Position numbers and translations under genes: made by a program. Under the pieces are notes generated by a model, which worked only from the letters and a program-made list of their open reading frames with translations, ran no database searches and had not been told where the DNA came from. From Candidatus Aenigmatarchaeota archaeon (GTDB taxonomy: Archaea > Aenigmatarchaeota > Aenigmatarchaeia > QMZP01 > QMZT01), in the NCBI GenBank assembly GCA_016932735.1, contig JAFGCI010000003.1, forward strand, positions 1 through 64,000: a stretch of DNA of 64,000 bases, given 5' to 3'. Positions 1 through 9,771 of the stretch are shown here, one piece after another (the stretch's first letter is position 1; each line of letters begins with the position of its first letter).

Positions 1-278
1 TGGCTCATTTTTGGGCTTTTGTCAACATTCAATTTAGCTAATACAATTTTCCCTTTATGTTCTTCTGTAATTTTTTCTAAAACAGGGCCAAGCATTAAAC
101 AAGGCATGCACCATTCAGCCCAAAAATCGACAACAATAAGAACATCATTGCTCTGCCTGATTACTTTCTCTTCAAAATTGTTATCATCTACTTCTATTTT
201 TGTTTCTATTTTCTGATTTTCCATTTTCTCCCTCAATTCTTCAATTTTCTTTTTTCTAATCTCTTTTAATTCATCCAT
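1..278 (-). CDS. Thioredoxin family protein (partial, runs off the window start)
   Basis: Minus-strand reading from the ATG at 278: MDELKEIRKKKIEELREKMENQ...VLIVVDFWAEWCMPCLMLGPVLEKITEEHKGKIVLAKLNVD; WCMPC active site. Confidence 0.9.
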   Translation of the reverse strand, partial: MDELKEIRKKKIEELREKMENQKIETKIEVDDNNFEEKVIRQSNDVLIVVDFWAEWCMPCLMLGPVLEKITEEHKGKIVLAKLNVDKSPKMS

Positions 279-443
279 TCTTACATCTCTGAATTACAAT
301 AGTGATTAAATTAATCACTACCATTATAAAAAGCTGCCGGTATAGTGAAAGAATAACCAAAATAAAATCACTCATTTAAGCTATAAATATGTTCTTTTAG
401 AAAAAGAACCAGGGGGGGGGAGAATTCCAGTCCTGATGGGCAT

Positions 444-1070
444 CTACTTGCATCTTGAAATCCCGAGCTTTCTTAGAAGCCTCCATCTTTGCGAGGTCTT
501 TGGAGAATCGGAATAATTAACATGCTCTGTTACTATCTTAACATCTTCAACGGTATAAAACGTCTTTTCATCGTATTTTGTTATATAGTTAATCAGTTTC
601 TTGAGGTCTTTTTTATTGATGATCACATGAAGCGATTTGACTTCCCCGTCAGGTCCGTCGACGCCCACACATGTGAATGTGTATCTTTTTCTTCTTAGTT
701 CTTCAACTATGTCCGCCGCGTCTTTTGTTGTAGTGAACCTGACCATGACTTTTCCAATCGTTATCCTGTTTTCTATCGTTATCCCAAGATATGTCCCGAT
801 TGCAAAGCCTCCTGCATAAGCGATATAAGCATATGCGTTGGTCAGATTGTCCATTATGCGGGTTATCGCCAGAAGCCAGACAAGAACCTCAAAAAATCCT
901 ATTCCTGCCGAAAGCAGCTTCTCGCCTTTTGATATGAATATAAGCCGGATTGTCCCAAGCGTGACATCAACAATCCTTGCGGCCATAATCAAAAGCGGTA
1001 TTATTGCCAGAGTGAAAAACTGCTCGTTTGCAAGAATATCCATCATGAGAATGATATAGATATTTCTCAT
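444..1070 (-). CDS. DUF2179/UPF0316-like membrane protein
   Basis: 208-aa ORF with N-terminal TM helices and a soluble C-terminal domain typical of the family. Confidence 0.75.
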   Translation of the reverse strand: MRNIYIILMMDILANEQFFTLAIIPLLIMAARIVDVTLGTIRLIFISKGEKLLSAGIGFFEVLVWLLAITRIMDNLTNAYAYIAYAGGFAIGTYLGITIENRITIGKVMVRFTTTKDAADIVEELRRKRYTFTCVGVDGPDGEVKSLHVIINKKDLKKLINYITKYDEKTFYTVEDVKIVTEHVNYSDSPKTSQRWRLLRKLGISRCK

Positions 1071-1155
1071 TTATATAAATTGACTTTATTAGCAGCTTCC
1101 GGTTTTTCATGCCCGCTTTTCAGTCATTTTTATACCGGAGAATGATTTATTAATA

Positions 1156-1614
1156 ATGATAATCAGAAGAGCCGCTATCGGGGATTTCGAAGCGTTAAAA
1201 GAGATAAAGACAGAGTTCTTCCGCTGGGAATGCGAGCAGGACAGCATGCTTGACCCTGCATACATCAAAAGAGTCCTAGGAATGAGGCTTGCTAAGAATA
1301 TCAGGCAGAAAAACACGGTTTTTGTCATTGCTGAAGAGAACGGAAAAGTCATCGGCTTCGCAGGAGCCGAGATAAAGAAGAACGGGTCCGACCTGAAAGC
1401 CAGACAGCAGGGACATCTCTTCAGCCTCTATGTCCGGCCGAATCACAGGAGGAAAGGCATTGCTGAGAAGTTGCTCAATGAAGTTATGAAATGGTTCAAA
1501 GAGAAAAAGATAGATTATCTCACACTCGAGAGATGGGACCACAACAAGATTGCTGCATCCCTTTACAGGAAGTTCGGCTACAGGGACAGGGTAGTCTCGA
1601 TGTTTAAAGCCTGA
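1156..1614 (+). CDS. GNAT family N-acetyltransferase
   Basis: LYVRPNHRRKGIAEKLLNEVMKWFKEK acetyl-CoA binding motif. Confidence 0.9.
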   Translation: MIIRRAAIGDFEALKEIKTEFFRWECEQDSMLDPAYIKRVLGMRLAKNIRQKNTVFVIAEENGKVIGFAGAEIKKNGSDLKARQQGHLFSLYVRPNHRRKGIAEKLLNEVMKWFKEKKIDYLTLERWDHNKIAASLYRKFGYRDRVVSMFKA

Positions 1615-1681
1615 ACTAAGAAAATCAAAATTAAAACAAAAAAATAGTAGAAAGTTTACTGTACGAAATTTACAAAACGAT

Positions 1682-1885
1682 TTACTCAGAACTCTCTTTT
1701 TTAACGTTAACTGCCTTCGGACCTTTGTCTCCCTGTTCAATTTCGAATGTAACCGGAGTCCCCTCATCTCTCAGAATGGTTCCCTCAGCTAATCCTGTTG
1801 AATGGACAAAATAGTCCTTGCCGTCTTCACCAGTTATGAATCCGAATCCTTTTGTCTGGTTGAAGAACTTTACATTTCCTTTCAT
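1682..1885 (-). CDS. Cold shock protein (CspA family)
   Basis: MKGNVKFFNQTKGFGFITGEDGKDYFVH; RNP motifs. Confidence 0.95.
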   Translation of the reverse strand: MKGNVKFFNQTKGFGFITGEDGKDYFVHSTGLAEGTILRDEGTPVTFEIEQGDKGPKAVNVKKESSE

Positions 1886-2029
1886 TTAAAATACCTCAAT
1901 TAAATTTTTATCAGAAAAACCGTTTGGGTTTCTCCGATACATAGTAGATAAAACATCATTATTTATAAAGGGCTCAGTCTGTTCGGCTGTTAAAATGTTA
2001 TTTAATATTCAATAGTTCAAACCTTTATT

Positions 2030-3025
2030 ATGAAAGAGGCCATGTTCTACGATAAGCAGGAAGGAAAAAACGTCAGATGCAACCTGTGCGCAAGGCGCTG
2101 CTTAATCCTTCCCGGAAAGGCGGGCTTCTGCAAAGTCAGGAAGAATGTTGACGGAAAGTTATATTCTCTTGTTTACGGGAAATGCAGTTCTCTTGCGATA
2201 GACCCGATAGAAAAGAAGCCTCTATTCCATTTCGCTCCCGGAACCAAATGCTTGTCAATCGCGACAGTCGGATGCAATTTCAGATGCTCATTCTGCCAGA
2301 ACTGGTCAATCTCTCAGGAATACGGAGGCATAAAGGGTGAAGAGCTTTCTCCTGAACAGATAGTCGGAATCGCCCTGAAGAATGATATTCCGGGAATCGC
2401 ATACACATACACGGAACCGACAGTATTCTATGAATATTCTTTTGAAACGATGAAGCTTGCAAAGAAGAAAGGATTATACAATGTCTGGGTCTCCAACGGC
2501 TACACGGCTCCGGAAGCAATAGAAAAAATGAAAGGCCTTCTTGATGCAGTCAATGTCGACTGGAAAGGTTCTCCGGAATTCTACAGAAAAATGTGCTCCG
2601 TCCTTGATTTCGAACCAGTAAAGGAAGCCCTTATAACATACAAAAAAATCGGGGTATTAATCGAAATAACAAACCTTCTGATTCCCGGAAAGAACGATTC
2701 AGAAGAGGACATAAGGCCAATGTGCAGATGGATAAAGGAAAATCTCGGAGCTGATACTCCGCTCCATTTCAGTGCTTTTTATCCGCAATACAAGGAAGAT
2801 AAGATTCCGAAAACCTCAATGGAAATACTCGAGAAAGCGTACAAAACCGCTAAGGAGGAAGGACTGCATTATGTTTATATTGGCAATGTACTCAGCGATA
2901 AATCATCGACCTTCTGCCCGAAGTGCAATGAGAAAGTCATTGACAGGTCTGGTTATTCCGCCTCAATAGTCCACGAAAAATGCCCTAAATGCGGCTTTTG
3001 CATAATGATCAGGAATCTTAAATAA
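2030..3025 (+). CDS. amrS: AmmeMemoRadiSam system radical SAM enzyme
   Basis: N-terminal CNLCARRC...GFC and radical SAM CNFRCSFC motif. Confidence 0.88.
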   Translation: MKEAMFYDKQEGKNVRCNLCARRCLILPGKAGFCKVRKNVDGKLYSLVYGKCSSLAIDPIEKKPLFHFAPGTKCLSIATVGCNFRCSFCQNWSISQEYGGIKGEELSPEQIVGIALKNDIPGIAYTYTEPTVFYEYSFETMKLAKKKGLYNVWVSNGYTAPEAIEKMKGLLDAVNVDWKGSPEFYRKMCSVLDFEPVKEALITYKKIGVLIEITNLLIPGKNDSEEDIRPMCRWIKENLGADTPLHFSAFYPQYKEDKIPKTSMEILEKAYKTAKEEGLHYVYIGNVLSDKSSTFCPKCNEKVIDRSGYSASIVHEKCPKCGFCIMIRNLK

Positions 3026-3047
3026 AGCGAGTCATTATATAATATTT

Positions 3048-3494
3048 ATGGGCGAAGACGAGCTGGAGATTGGTGTCCCCGAAGAGTTTGAAGAAGACAA
3101 AGTGGAAATCACAGATATGCAGGAAGCAGACGTTCTTGACTCGAAATCGATGGGCAAACTGAAAAAGATACTCGAAAAGAACAAAAATCTCATTCTGAGA
3201 ATGAGAAAGGAAAATCAAGTACTCTCCAGAAAGGTGAAGATGATTGCAGAGAACAATTCCGAGTTCGCCGGGCTGGTCGAGATTCTGGAATCGGAAATAC
3301 AGTCGCTGACCGACAACGTATCAGACAAGTATAGATACTCGTTCGAGGACGGGGGCTGGGTGGAGAAGGGCACAGGAAGGAAAGCGGTCCTTGAAGAGGT
3401 CTTCAAAAATCCTGACATTAACGTCATAAACGCACAGCTTGAGGAAATTCTTAGGCTTGTGAAATTGCATAAAAAGAGGATAAAAAAGAAATGA
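3048..3494 (+). CDS. Hypothetical coiled-coil protein
   Basis: 148-aa ORF, acidic N-terminus and heptad-rich centre. Confidence 0.6.
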   Translation: MGEDELEIGVPEEFEEDKVEITDMQEADVLDSKSMGKLKKILEKNKNLILRMRKENQVLSRKVKMIAENNSEFAGLVEILESEIQSLTDNVSDKYRYSFEDGGWVEKGTGRKAVLEEVFKNPDINVINAQLEEILRLVKLHKKRIKKK

Positions 3495-3560
3495 GATACA
3501 GTTTTATATACAATTTCCGTTATAATTTCAATATCAGAGTTATAATTTTGAGGTGGTTCG

Positions 3561-3995
3561 ATGGTGCATAAAGGAGTGAGTGTCAACAAGAATGTTCATG
3601 AACATCTAAAAAGCGTTGTAAATATTCTTTCTGATGATGTTGTAACGGCTCTGAATATCAAGAAAGAGAGAGAGGACCTTGAGGAAAAGATAAAGAAGCT
3701 CCGCAATGAGGAGATACACCTTCAGGAGGTGGTCGCCCATCTCCAGAAGACAAGGGACAAGATGCATTCAGAACTCAAGAAAAAGGCAAAATATGAATCG
3801 GACCTCCAGGTGAAAATAGACAACCTCAAGGAAGACAGGGCGGGCCTTGAATCTGACGGGATAGTCCTAAAGACGCAGATTTTCCAGATGAAGAAGGAGA
3901 AAGTCAATCTGGAAAAGGCATTGTCGCACACGAATGACATGCTGATGCAGCTCAAGCATCATATAGAGGTCTTCGACAGGGAAATAAAGGATTAA
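3561..3995 (+). CDS. Hypothetical coiled-coil protein
   Basis: 144-aa ORF, charged heptads throughout; upstream gaggtgg RBS. Confidence 0.65.
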   Translation: MVHKGVSVNKNVHEHLKSVVNILSDDVVTALNIKKEREDLEEKIKKLRNEEIHLQEVVAHLQKTRDKMHSELKKKAKYESDLQVKIDNLKEDRAGLESDGIVLKTQIFQMKKEKVNLEKALSHTNDMLMQLKHHIEVFDREIKD

Positions 3996-4067
3996 AAATA
4001 AAAAACTCCCTTATTTTTATAAGTGTAACAGTATATATAGTGGTATCTATAATATTATGGTGATTAT

Positions 4068-4340
4068 ATGCCAAGACCAGCATTAAGATCAACTTCATGG
4101 AAAAGGAAAAAGGTAACCACGCCAGGCGGAACAAAGAAGGTTCATTATACTAAGCCGAAGAATGCGGCTGCAAAATGCGCCCAGTGCGGGAAGGCCCTTC
4201 ACGGCGTCCCCAGGACGACCGCTGAGAAGCTTAAGAAGCTCCCCAAGACCAAGAAGAGGCCAGAGAGAGCATACGGCGGGAACCTTTGTGCAGGCTGCCT
4301 TAAGAAGAAGCTTGTGATGGAGAACATAAAAGTCGCATAG
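4068..4340 (+). CDS. rpl34e: 50S ribosomal protein L34e
   Basis: MPRPALRSTSWKRKKVTTPGG...CAQCGKALHGVPR; L34e signature. Confidence 0.96.
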   Translation: MPRPALRSTSWKRKKVTTPGGTKKVHYTKPKNAAAKCAQCGKALHGVPRTTAEKLKKLPKTKKRPERAYGGNLCAGCLKKKLVMENIKVA

Positions 4341-4416
4341 AAGTGCATGCCCGCCTTTAGGCGGGAGTCAGAAATTAAAATTTATAATAAACTAACAAAA
4401 TAGGTATGGTGAATTT

Positions 4417-4722
4417 ATGATTGATATAGGAACCATTTGTGTTAAAATCGCCGGCAGGGAAGCCGGAAAATACTGCGTTGTCGTTGAAAAGGCAGACGAT
4501 AAGGGCTTTGCAATGGTCACTGGGCCAAAGTCCCTGACAGGTGTCAGGAGAAGAAAAGTCAATATCAATCATATCGAGCCGACAGCCCTGAAAGTCAAGA
4601 TTGCAGAAAAGGCAGGCGATGCCGAAGTCGAAAGGGCATTTTCATCAGACATAATGAAAAAGCTCGGAATTGAGAAGCCAACACCTGCTCCAAAAGCCGA
4701 AGCGAAGGCAGAGAAGAAGTAA
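4417..4722 (+). CDS. rpl14e: 50S ribosomal protein L14e
   Basis: IGTICVKIAGREAGKYCVVVE KOW-type start, VTGPKSLTGVRRRKVNINHIEP. Confidence 0.95.
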   Translation: MIDIGTICVKIAGREAGKYCVVVEKADDKGFAMVTGPKSLTGVRRRKVNINHIEPTALKVKIAEKAGDAEVERAFSSDIMKKLGIEKPTPAPKAEAKAEKK

Positions 4723-4780
4723 ATTCTTGGAATAATACTACTATTTATTTCTTTAATTAATACATTATCCAGGTGAAACC

Positions 4781-4912
4781 ATGAACGTATATAATAGACC
4801 AAGATGGTGCGAAGCGCCTTTTATTAATGGGGAATATAATCCATTCCATTCATGCACAACAAAAAACAGGTCAATAATACCAAAAGATTATTTAAGATTT
4901 GCTTTGTTCTGA
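4781..4912 (+). CDS. Hypothetical 43-aa small protein
   Basis: ATG with upstream aggtg: MNVYNRPRWCEAPFINGEYNPFHSCTTKNRSIIPKDYLRFALF; below the ORF-track cutoff. Confidence 0.35.
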   Translation: MNVYNRPRWCEAPFINGEYNPFHSCTTKNRSIIPKDYLRFALF

Positions 4913-4914
4913 TA

Positions 4915-5085
4915 TCAAATCCTCAATCCAACTTCTTTTAATTTATCTTTGACCTGAGGGACACAGTCCGGACAAACCCATAATTCGACTTTTCCCTTAT
5001 CCTTTCTCTTAACTATCTGAACTCGTCCTTCTGCTGTCGGTTTAAACTTCTTCCTGCATATGTTGCAGATCTTGTTTTTAATCAT
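4915..5085 (-). CDS. Hypothetical 56-aa zinc-ribbon-like protein
   Basis: MIKNKICNICRKKFKPTAEGRVQIVKRKDKGKVELWVCPDCVPQVKDKLKEVGLRI; CxxC...CxxC. Confidence 0.7.
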   Translation of the reverse strand: MIKNKICNICRKKFKPTAEGRVQIVKRKDKGKVELWVCPDCVPQVKDKLKEVGLRI

Positions 5086-5195
5086 TCCTTCACTTTTAGT
5101 TCATTTTATCGGATAGTATTTGAAATCCGCAGGTAAAAACCTGCGGCAAGCAGGCAATTGTAATGCGAAATATTAAATTCAGACCTCCGGCCGGA

Positions 5196-5636
5196 CTATG
5201 ATGAAACTATTATCCCGCCTGTCTGGGATGCGAACTTGTGCATCATAGCCGAAACCGAGTTCAGAATCCCCTGAGCTTCACCGAGAGGTATTTTCAATTC
5301 ATCCGGTTCCAGTATCTCGACGCTTGATGGGCCGTAATTCATGACGATTGTCATGAGCCTGTCAAGGTTTTGAGTCAGTATCTCGAATTCGACTACATAT
5401 GAGAATCCATGAGGGACATTGGGAAGCGGGTTATCGATTTTATCCATCTCACCGAATTTTTTATCATAGAGAAAAGCGCCCTTTTCTGTTTCCATTTTCT
5501 GGACATGCTTCTCCAGAGAAGACTTAGCAGCACTTTCTGAAACCGCCATGACCTCAATCATCATCCATGATTTTATCCATCCGTCCTTCATCTTTTTCTG
5601 AATCTTATCTTTAGTATCGCTATCCATAAAAAACAC
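5196..5636 (-). CDS. Hypothetical archaeal protein
   Basis: 146-aa ORF with RBS-like sequence upstream. Confidence 0.65.
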   Translation of the reverse strand: MFFMDSDTKDKIQKKMKDGWIKSWMMIEVMAVSESAAKSSLEKHVQKMETEKGAFLYDKKFGEMDKIDNPLPNVPHGFSYVVEFEILTQNLDRLMTIVMNYGPSSVEILEPDELKIPLGEAQGILNSVSAMMHKFASQTGGIIVSS

Positions 5637-5691
5637 CTCAAATATGATACTATAGGTTAAATGAATTATATATAAAAGGTTTTAAAGGAAA

Positions 5692-6687
5692 CTAATCAAT
5701 GTTCTGCCTCTGTTCAAATAAAGACATCGGCAGATAAGTTCTCTTATAATATTGATAGAACTCAATCATGTTGAACGTTTCAATGATATCGGTAAATTCC
5801 TGCCTCATATTATGGATGACCCTTCTTATTGCGGTCTTGTCAAGCGCCTCGATATCGACTTCCATATCCCAGTCGCCAACGGTCCTGTTGAGCTGGACAA
5901 TCTCTTTCTTGGAAATCATGTAATCAAGCATCTCTGTGTCCCTTTCCTGTGTTACGTTATGTAGTTTCAGGAAAAGCCGAAACTTGTTTATTCCCATCTT
6001 GTTAGGGTCTACTATCCGTTTATACCCTTCAATTATGTTCCTGTTCTCAAGGCCTTTGACTATTGATTTTGCCGTCCGGACATTCATTCCTGTCTCTTTT
6101 GATAGAAACGTCATTTTTGTCAGGGGCTTCCTGAGAAGGGCTCCCATGACAGCCATCTCGTTATCAGTGAACCTTTCTATGCCCCTGTCTCCTCCTATAA
6201 TGACATCGTTCTCCCTTCCCATAAGAAGTTCGTTTGTTTTCAGAAGATATGAACGCGGGTATATGTGGGTGACGAGATTCAGGACAACTTTGTATGTGTT
6301 AAGAGTCTTTACGAGGTCTGCGACCTTCTTGAGTTCCTTGTTGAATCTGGAAGGATTCGGGGCGGCCATCTCTATAGCTAGGTCGAACTCGCCTGAAAGC
6401 TCATAAATGGAGACTATGTGAGGATTCTGGACAAGCTTTTTTATGACGCTCTCTTTATCCCTGTCTCCTATATATCCGCCCTTGAAATAGACCCTGAAGA
6501 GGATGAGACCGAATCTCGAATAGTCGAATATGCAGAAAGGCTCGGAAAGGATTCCCTCGTCTTCTATGACTTTAAGGGAGTATTTCAGCCTCTGGGGAGT
6601 CTTCTTAAGCATGACTGATGCATCTTTCAGCCTCGTTCTTGAATTTTCTGTAAAAACGAATAAGCTTTCCTTATCAATCTTTGACAT
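5692..6687 (-). CDS. Lrp/AsnC family regulator, duplicated HTH-RAM architecture
   Basis: Two winged-HTH segments (KDASVMLKKTPQRLKYSLKVIEDEGIL; FLSKETGMNVRTAKSIVKGLENRNIIEGY), each followed by a RAM-like region. Confidence 0.85.
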   Translation of the reverse strand: MSKIDKESLFVFTENSRTRLKDASVMLKKTPQRLKYSLKVIEDEGILSEPFCIFDYSRFGLILFRVYFKGGYIGDRDKESVIKKLVQNPHIVSIYELSGEFDLAIEMAAPNPSRFNKELKKVADLVKTLNTYKVVLNLVTHIYPRSYLLKTNELLMGRENDVIIGGDRGIERFTDNEMAVMGALLRKPLTKMTFLSKETGMNVRTAKSIVKGLENRNIIEGYKRIVDPNKMGINKFRLFLKLHNVTQERDTEMLDYMISKKEIVQLNRTVGDWDMEVDIEALDKTAIRRVIHNMRQEFTDIIETFNMIEFYQYYKRTYLPMSLFEQRQNID

Positions 6688-6794
6688 GAGATATTATTTA
6701 TTTTTATTTATTAATAAAAGTTGGCCTTCTCTTACCAAAAAATTAAAAAATATGTCAGCAATGAATAAATGCAGGTTGTAGGCTTAATTTTGTT

Positions 6795-7439
6795 ATGGCA
6801 GACTCTTCAGCATTTGGAAGGATATTTCCTGTAGTAAGGGATGTTTATACTTCTGAGGAGATGCAGGAAGCTGCAGCAAAGCATCATTCCCGGGGGTTTC
6901 TTTTGCTTCTCGGAAAGAAGAACGGCACCGTAAGAGCTGATGACCAGTATGAGCAAATGCTGGCAGAAATTACTCGTGTGCATGGGAAGGAAGGATGGGA
7001 TAATCCCGCCAGATTGGGTTCATTCGTGAAAGAATGGATGCACATAACAAAAGAACAGGGAGATCTTGACGGAGGAATTGTCATAAACCCATATACAAAA
7101 TATAGCCTCGAATGCATAGGCGGTTATGTCAACGGCGTCAACCGTGACAAGGTAATTCAGGCTGTGAGGGAATCTGAGGCAATTAAAGGCGGCAGAGTCA
7201 AAGGAAAACATACATCTGGAGCCTTTTATACTTTGAAGCCAGGCAACACGGCCATTGTCGGAAGCGAATCCGGTTCAAGCGTCATATCATTTGAGAACGG
7301 TCTTGTGGTTCCTGAATATACTATACACAATCCTAACAGAGTCGGATTTTGCCATTATAATAGAGAACAAAGACAGCCAGAAACATCATATATGCCCGGA
7401 AGAGTGTCATGGGGACTGGCAACAGCAGTTTGTAAATAA
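6795..7439 (+). CDS. Hypothetical protein
   Basis: 214-aa ORF, no recognised domain. Confidence 0.55.
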   Translation: MADSSAFGRIFPVVRDVYTSEEMQEAAAKHHSRGFLLLLGKKNGTVRADDQYEQMLAEITRVHGKEGWDNPARLGSFVKEWMHITKEQGDLDGGIVINPYTKYSLECIGGYVNGVNRDKVIQAVRESEAIKGGRVKGKHTSGAFYTLKPGNTAIVGSESGSSVISFENGLVVPEYTIHNPNRVGFCHYNREQRQPETSYMPGRVSWGLATAVCK

Positions 7440-7443
7440 AAAA

Positions 7444-7626
7444 TGCGCCGTCGGGGATTTCCAAGATTTTCTTCATTCTTCTTCCACTTGAGTGCTTCTT
7501 TGCAGAAGCGTCAGCTCTCGGAAAGAAGGCCTCATTTGAACCCCGGTTTTAGGCTTGGGAAGCCTATGTCCTAATGACCGGAAGCCTTTCATCCGAAAGG
7601 AGACCTCCAGGCTAGACTAACGGCGC
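7444..7626 (-). tRNA. tRNA-Gly(CCC) with two non-canonical introns (D-loop about 7575-7606; T-loop 7458-7534)
   Basis: Spliced: GCGCCGTTAGTCTAGCCTGG/TTAGGACATAGGCTTCCCAAGCCTAAAACCGGGGTTCAAA/TCCCCGACGGCGCA; full cloverleaf, anticodon CCC. Confidence 0.9.
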
Positions 7627-7727
7627 ATCATTCGGAACTCTCGCTTTTCAGATTGATATTAGCGAGCATTTGAATGTTTTGTTTATTTGCTTTGAATATT
7701 TAATAATCTGCTCCCAATTCATATGAT

Positions 7728-8801
7728 ATGGTCGTTTTATACCGCCTAGTGGAAGACGATGAGTCTCTTAAAAAAGCTGTCAGTTTCTGGGAAAAAGAAA
7801 AGGTTCTCGGTTTAGATTTTGAGATGGAGAACAACCTCCACAGGTACGGAACTCACCTTGCTTTGATACAGGTATCCGACGGCAGGAAGACGTGGCTTGT
7901 CGATCCGCTTAAGGTCAAAGACCTGAGACCTTTCATAAAATTCATGGAGAATCCGAGAATTCAGAAGATAATGCATGATTATGAATTCGATTTCATGGTT
8001 CTCCACGAAAAGCTCAACTGCCATCCCAAGAACGTTTTTGATACAAAGATAGCAGCCGAGCTCGACGGAAGGAAGGAGTTTGGGCTTGGCTCCCTGCTTG
8101 AAGAATTATTCAGCGTGGAAAAGGACTCAAAGATGCAGAAGGTCGACTGGACAAAGCGCCCGATGACAGAAAGGATGAAGACTTATGCGGCAAAGGATGT
8201 CATCTATCTTATCAGGCTCAGGGATATTCTTAAGAAAAGCCTTATTGATAAAGGGCGTGAGTCATGGTTCAAAGAGGAATTCAGGCTTCTTGAAAAGATA
8301 AAATTTGAAAAGAAAACTGAATGCCATCTCATAAAGGGCTCTAGGACCATGACCGGCCGTGAGCGAGCTATCCTTCACAGCCTCTTCGACTGCAGGGAAA
8401 AAATAGCGGAAGAGACAGACAGGCCCGCTTATCATGTAATTCCTAACAAAAGGCTTCTCGAACTGGTAAAGGATACCCCAAGGACACCGGATGACTGGAG
8501 AAAAATGAAAGGCGTTTCGTGGCTGGTCAAGAAGAATGCTAACAGCTTTTCAAATGCGGTTAGGAGGGGCATGGAAATGCCTGAAGAGGGCAAGGAAAGG
8601 TTATTGAAGCCCCGGATGAGCAGTGCAAAATTCGATTATCTGAAAGAGGAAAGAAACAGGCTCGGCGAATTGCTGGGAGTTCAGCCTTACATTATAATGT
8701 CCACAAACCAGATGGAGGAGCTTGCCCGCGGGGAAGCCCCGAAAAAAATGCTCAGGGAGTGGCAGCAAAAAGTCCTTAATGCTCACGGAATAAAGTTATA
8801 A
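7728..8801 (+). CDS. rnd: RNase D-like 3'-5' exonuclease with HRDC domain
   Basis: LGLDFEMENN, HDYEFDFMVL, YAAKDVIYLIRL DEDD motifs plus HRDC-like C-terminus. Confidence 0.88.
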   Translation: MVVLYRLVEDDESLKKAVSFWEKEKVLGLDFEMENNLHRYGTHLALIQVSDGRKTWLVDPLKVKDLRPFIKFMENPRIQKIMHDYEFDFMVLHEKLNCHPKNVFDTKIAAELDGRKEFGLGSLLEELFSVEKDSKMQKVDWTKRPMTERMKTYAAKDVIYLIRLRDILKKSLIDKGRESWFKEEFRLLEKIKFEKKTECHLIKGSRTMTGRERAILHSLFDCREKIAEETDRPAYHVIPNKRLLELVKDTPRTPDDWRKMKGVSWLVKKNANSFSNAVRRGMEMPEEGKERLLKPRMSSAKFDYLKEERNRLGELLGVQPYIIMSTNQMEELARGEAPKKMLREWQQKVLNAHGIKL

Positions 8802-8823
8802 ATAATGAATTCAAGCGGTTACT

Positions 8824-9771
8824 ATGGCAATAAGGGACTTGATTTCTTCTGAGAAAGTAGAAGGGAATTTCATAATAAAATTCAAGAAACCCGTTCAGAA
8901 ATATGCTAAAGGTTATGGGTTCCAGCTAAATATAGGAGATTCATCAGGAAGCATAATGCTCAAATACTGGGGCACCGATAATGAATCCCATGTAAACGGA
9001 TTATATGAATCCCTAAATATTGATGATGTTATTTTCATCAGCGGAAAAACCAACCTTTACAATGATGTTATTTCCATAAATGTCGATTCTTCTGGCGAAA
9101 TAAGGAAACTAAAGGAGGGGGAATACGATCTTTCCGAATTCGTGCGCGTCAGTGAAAGGGACATTGAGAAAATGTCATCGGCATTAAACGGCTTCCTTAA
9201 TTCTGTTAAAAACCCGGAACTAAAAAAGCTCATTGGGTCATTTGCAAAAGATGCGGAATTTATGGAGAAATTCAGGAAGCATCCAGCGGCTATCTACCGT
9301 CACCAGGGGTGGATAGGCGGTCTCATGGAGCATACGTTAAACATGATGACGATATGCGAGTCTATGTCAACTATTTATCCGGAGCTTGACCGAGACCTTA
9401 TGATAACCGGATGCTTCATACATGACATCGGAAAACTGGAAGAGCTTGAAGTTTCGGGAAGCATCAAGGCAACTGAGGACGGAATAATGGTTGGTCATCT
9501 GACTCTTGGGGTTCTCATGCTGGAGAAGATAATGAGAAAAATAGGGACGCCTGAAACCCTCAGGAGAAAGCTTCTGAATATATCAATAAGCCATCACGGG
9601 CAACTTGAATACGGCTCACCGAAGCTTCCGGCATTCCCTGAAGCGCTCGTCGTCGCGCAGGCCGATATGATGGATTCCCAGGTCTGCACTATGGTCGACT
9701 TCAAAAAGAACGCCCAGACAGAGGATAAGTTTGCGTATAACAAAGACATGGGTAACATATACCTTGAATGA
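8824..9771 (+). CDS. OB-fold/HD-domain protein, YhaM-like 3'-5' exoribonuclease
   Basis: N-terminal OB domain and HD motifs (GGLMEHTLNM, GCFIHDIGKLEEL, SHHGQLEYGSPKLP). Confidence 0.88.
   Translation: MAIRDLISSEKVEGNFIIKFKKPVQKYAKGYGFQLNIGDSSGSIMLKYWGTDNESHVNGLYESLNIDDVIFISGKTNLYNDVISINVDSSGEIRKLKEGEYDLSEFVRVSERDIEKMSSALNGFLNSVKNPELKKLIGSFAKDAEFMEKFRKHPAAIYRHQGWIGGLMEHTLNMMTICESMSTIYPELDRDLMITGCFIHDIGKLEELEVSGSIKATEDGIMVGHLTLGVLMLEKIMRKIGTPETLRRKLLNISISHHGQLEYGSPKLPAFPEALVVAQADMMDSQVCTMVDFKKNAQTEDKFAYNKDMGNIYLE

Noticed and set aside
1276-1767. 163-aa minus ORF
   Set aside because: It overlaps the well-supported GNAT and cold-shock genes; shadow ORF.
4351-4366. CCCGCC-TTTA-GGCGGG as a simple intrinsic terminator
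   Set aside because: There is no T-tract after it, and its flanks (GTGCATG...AGTCAGAA) match the dispersed hairpin unit at 30371-30411, so it was assigned to that family.
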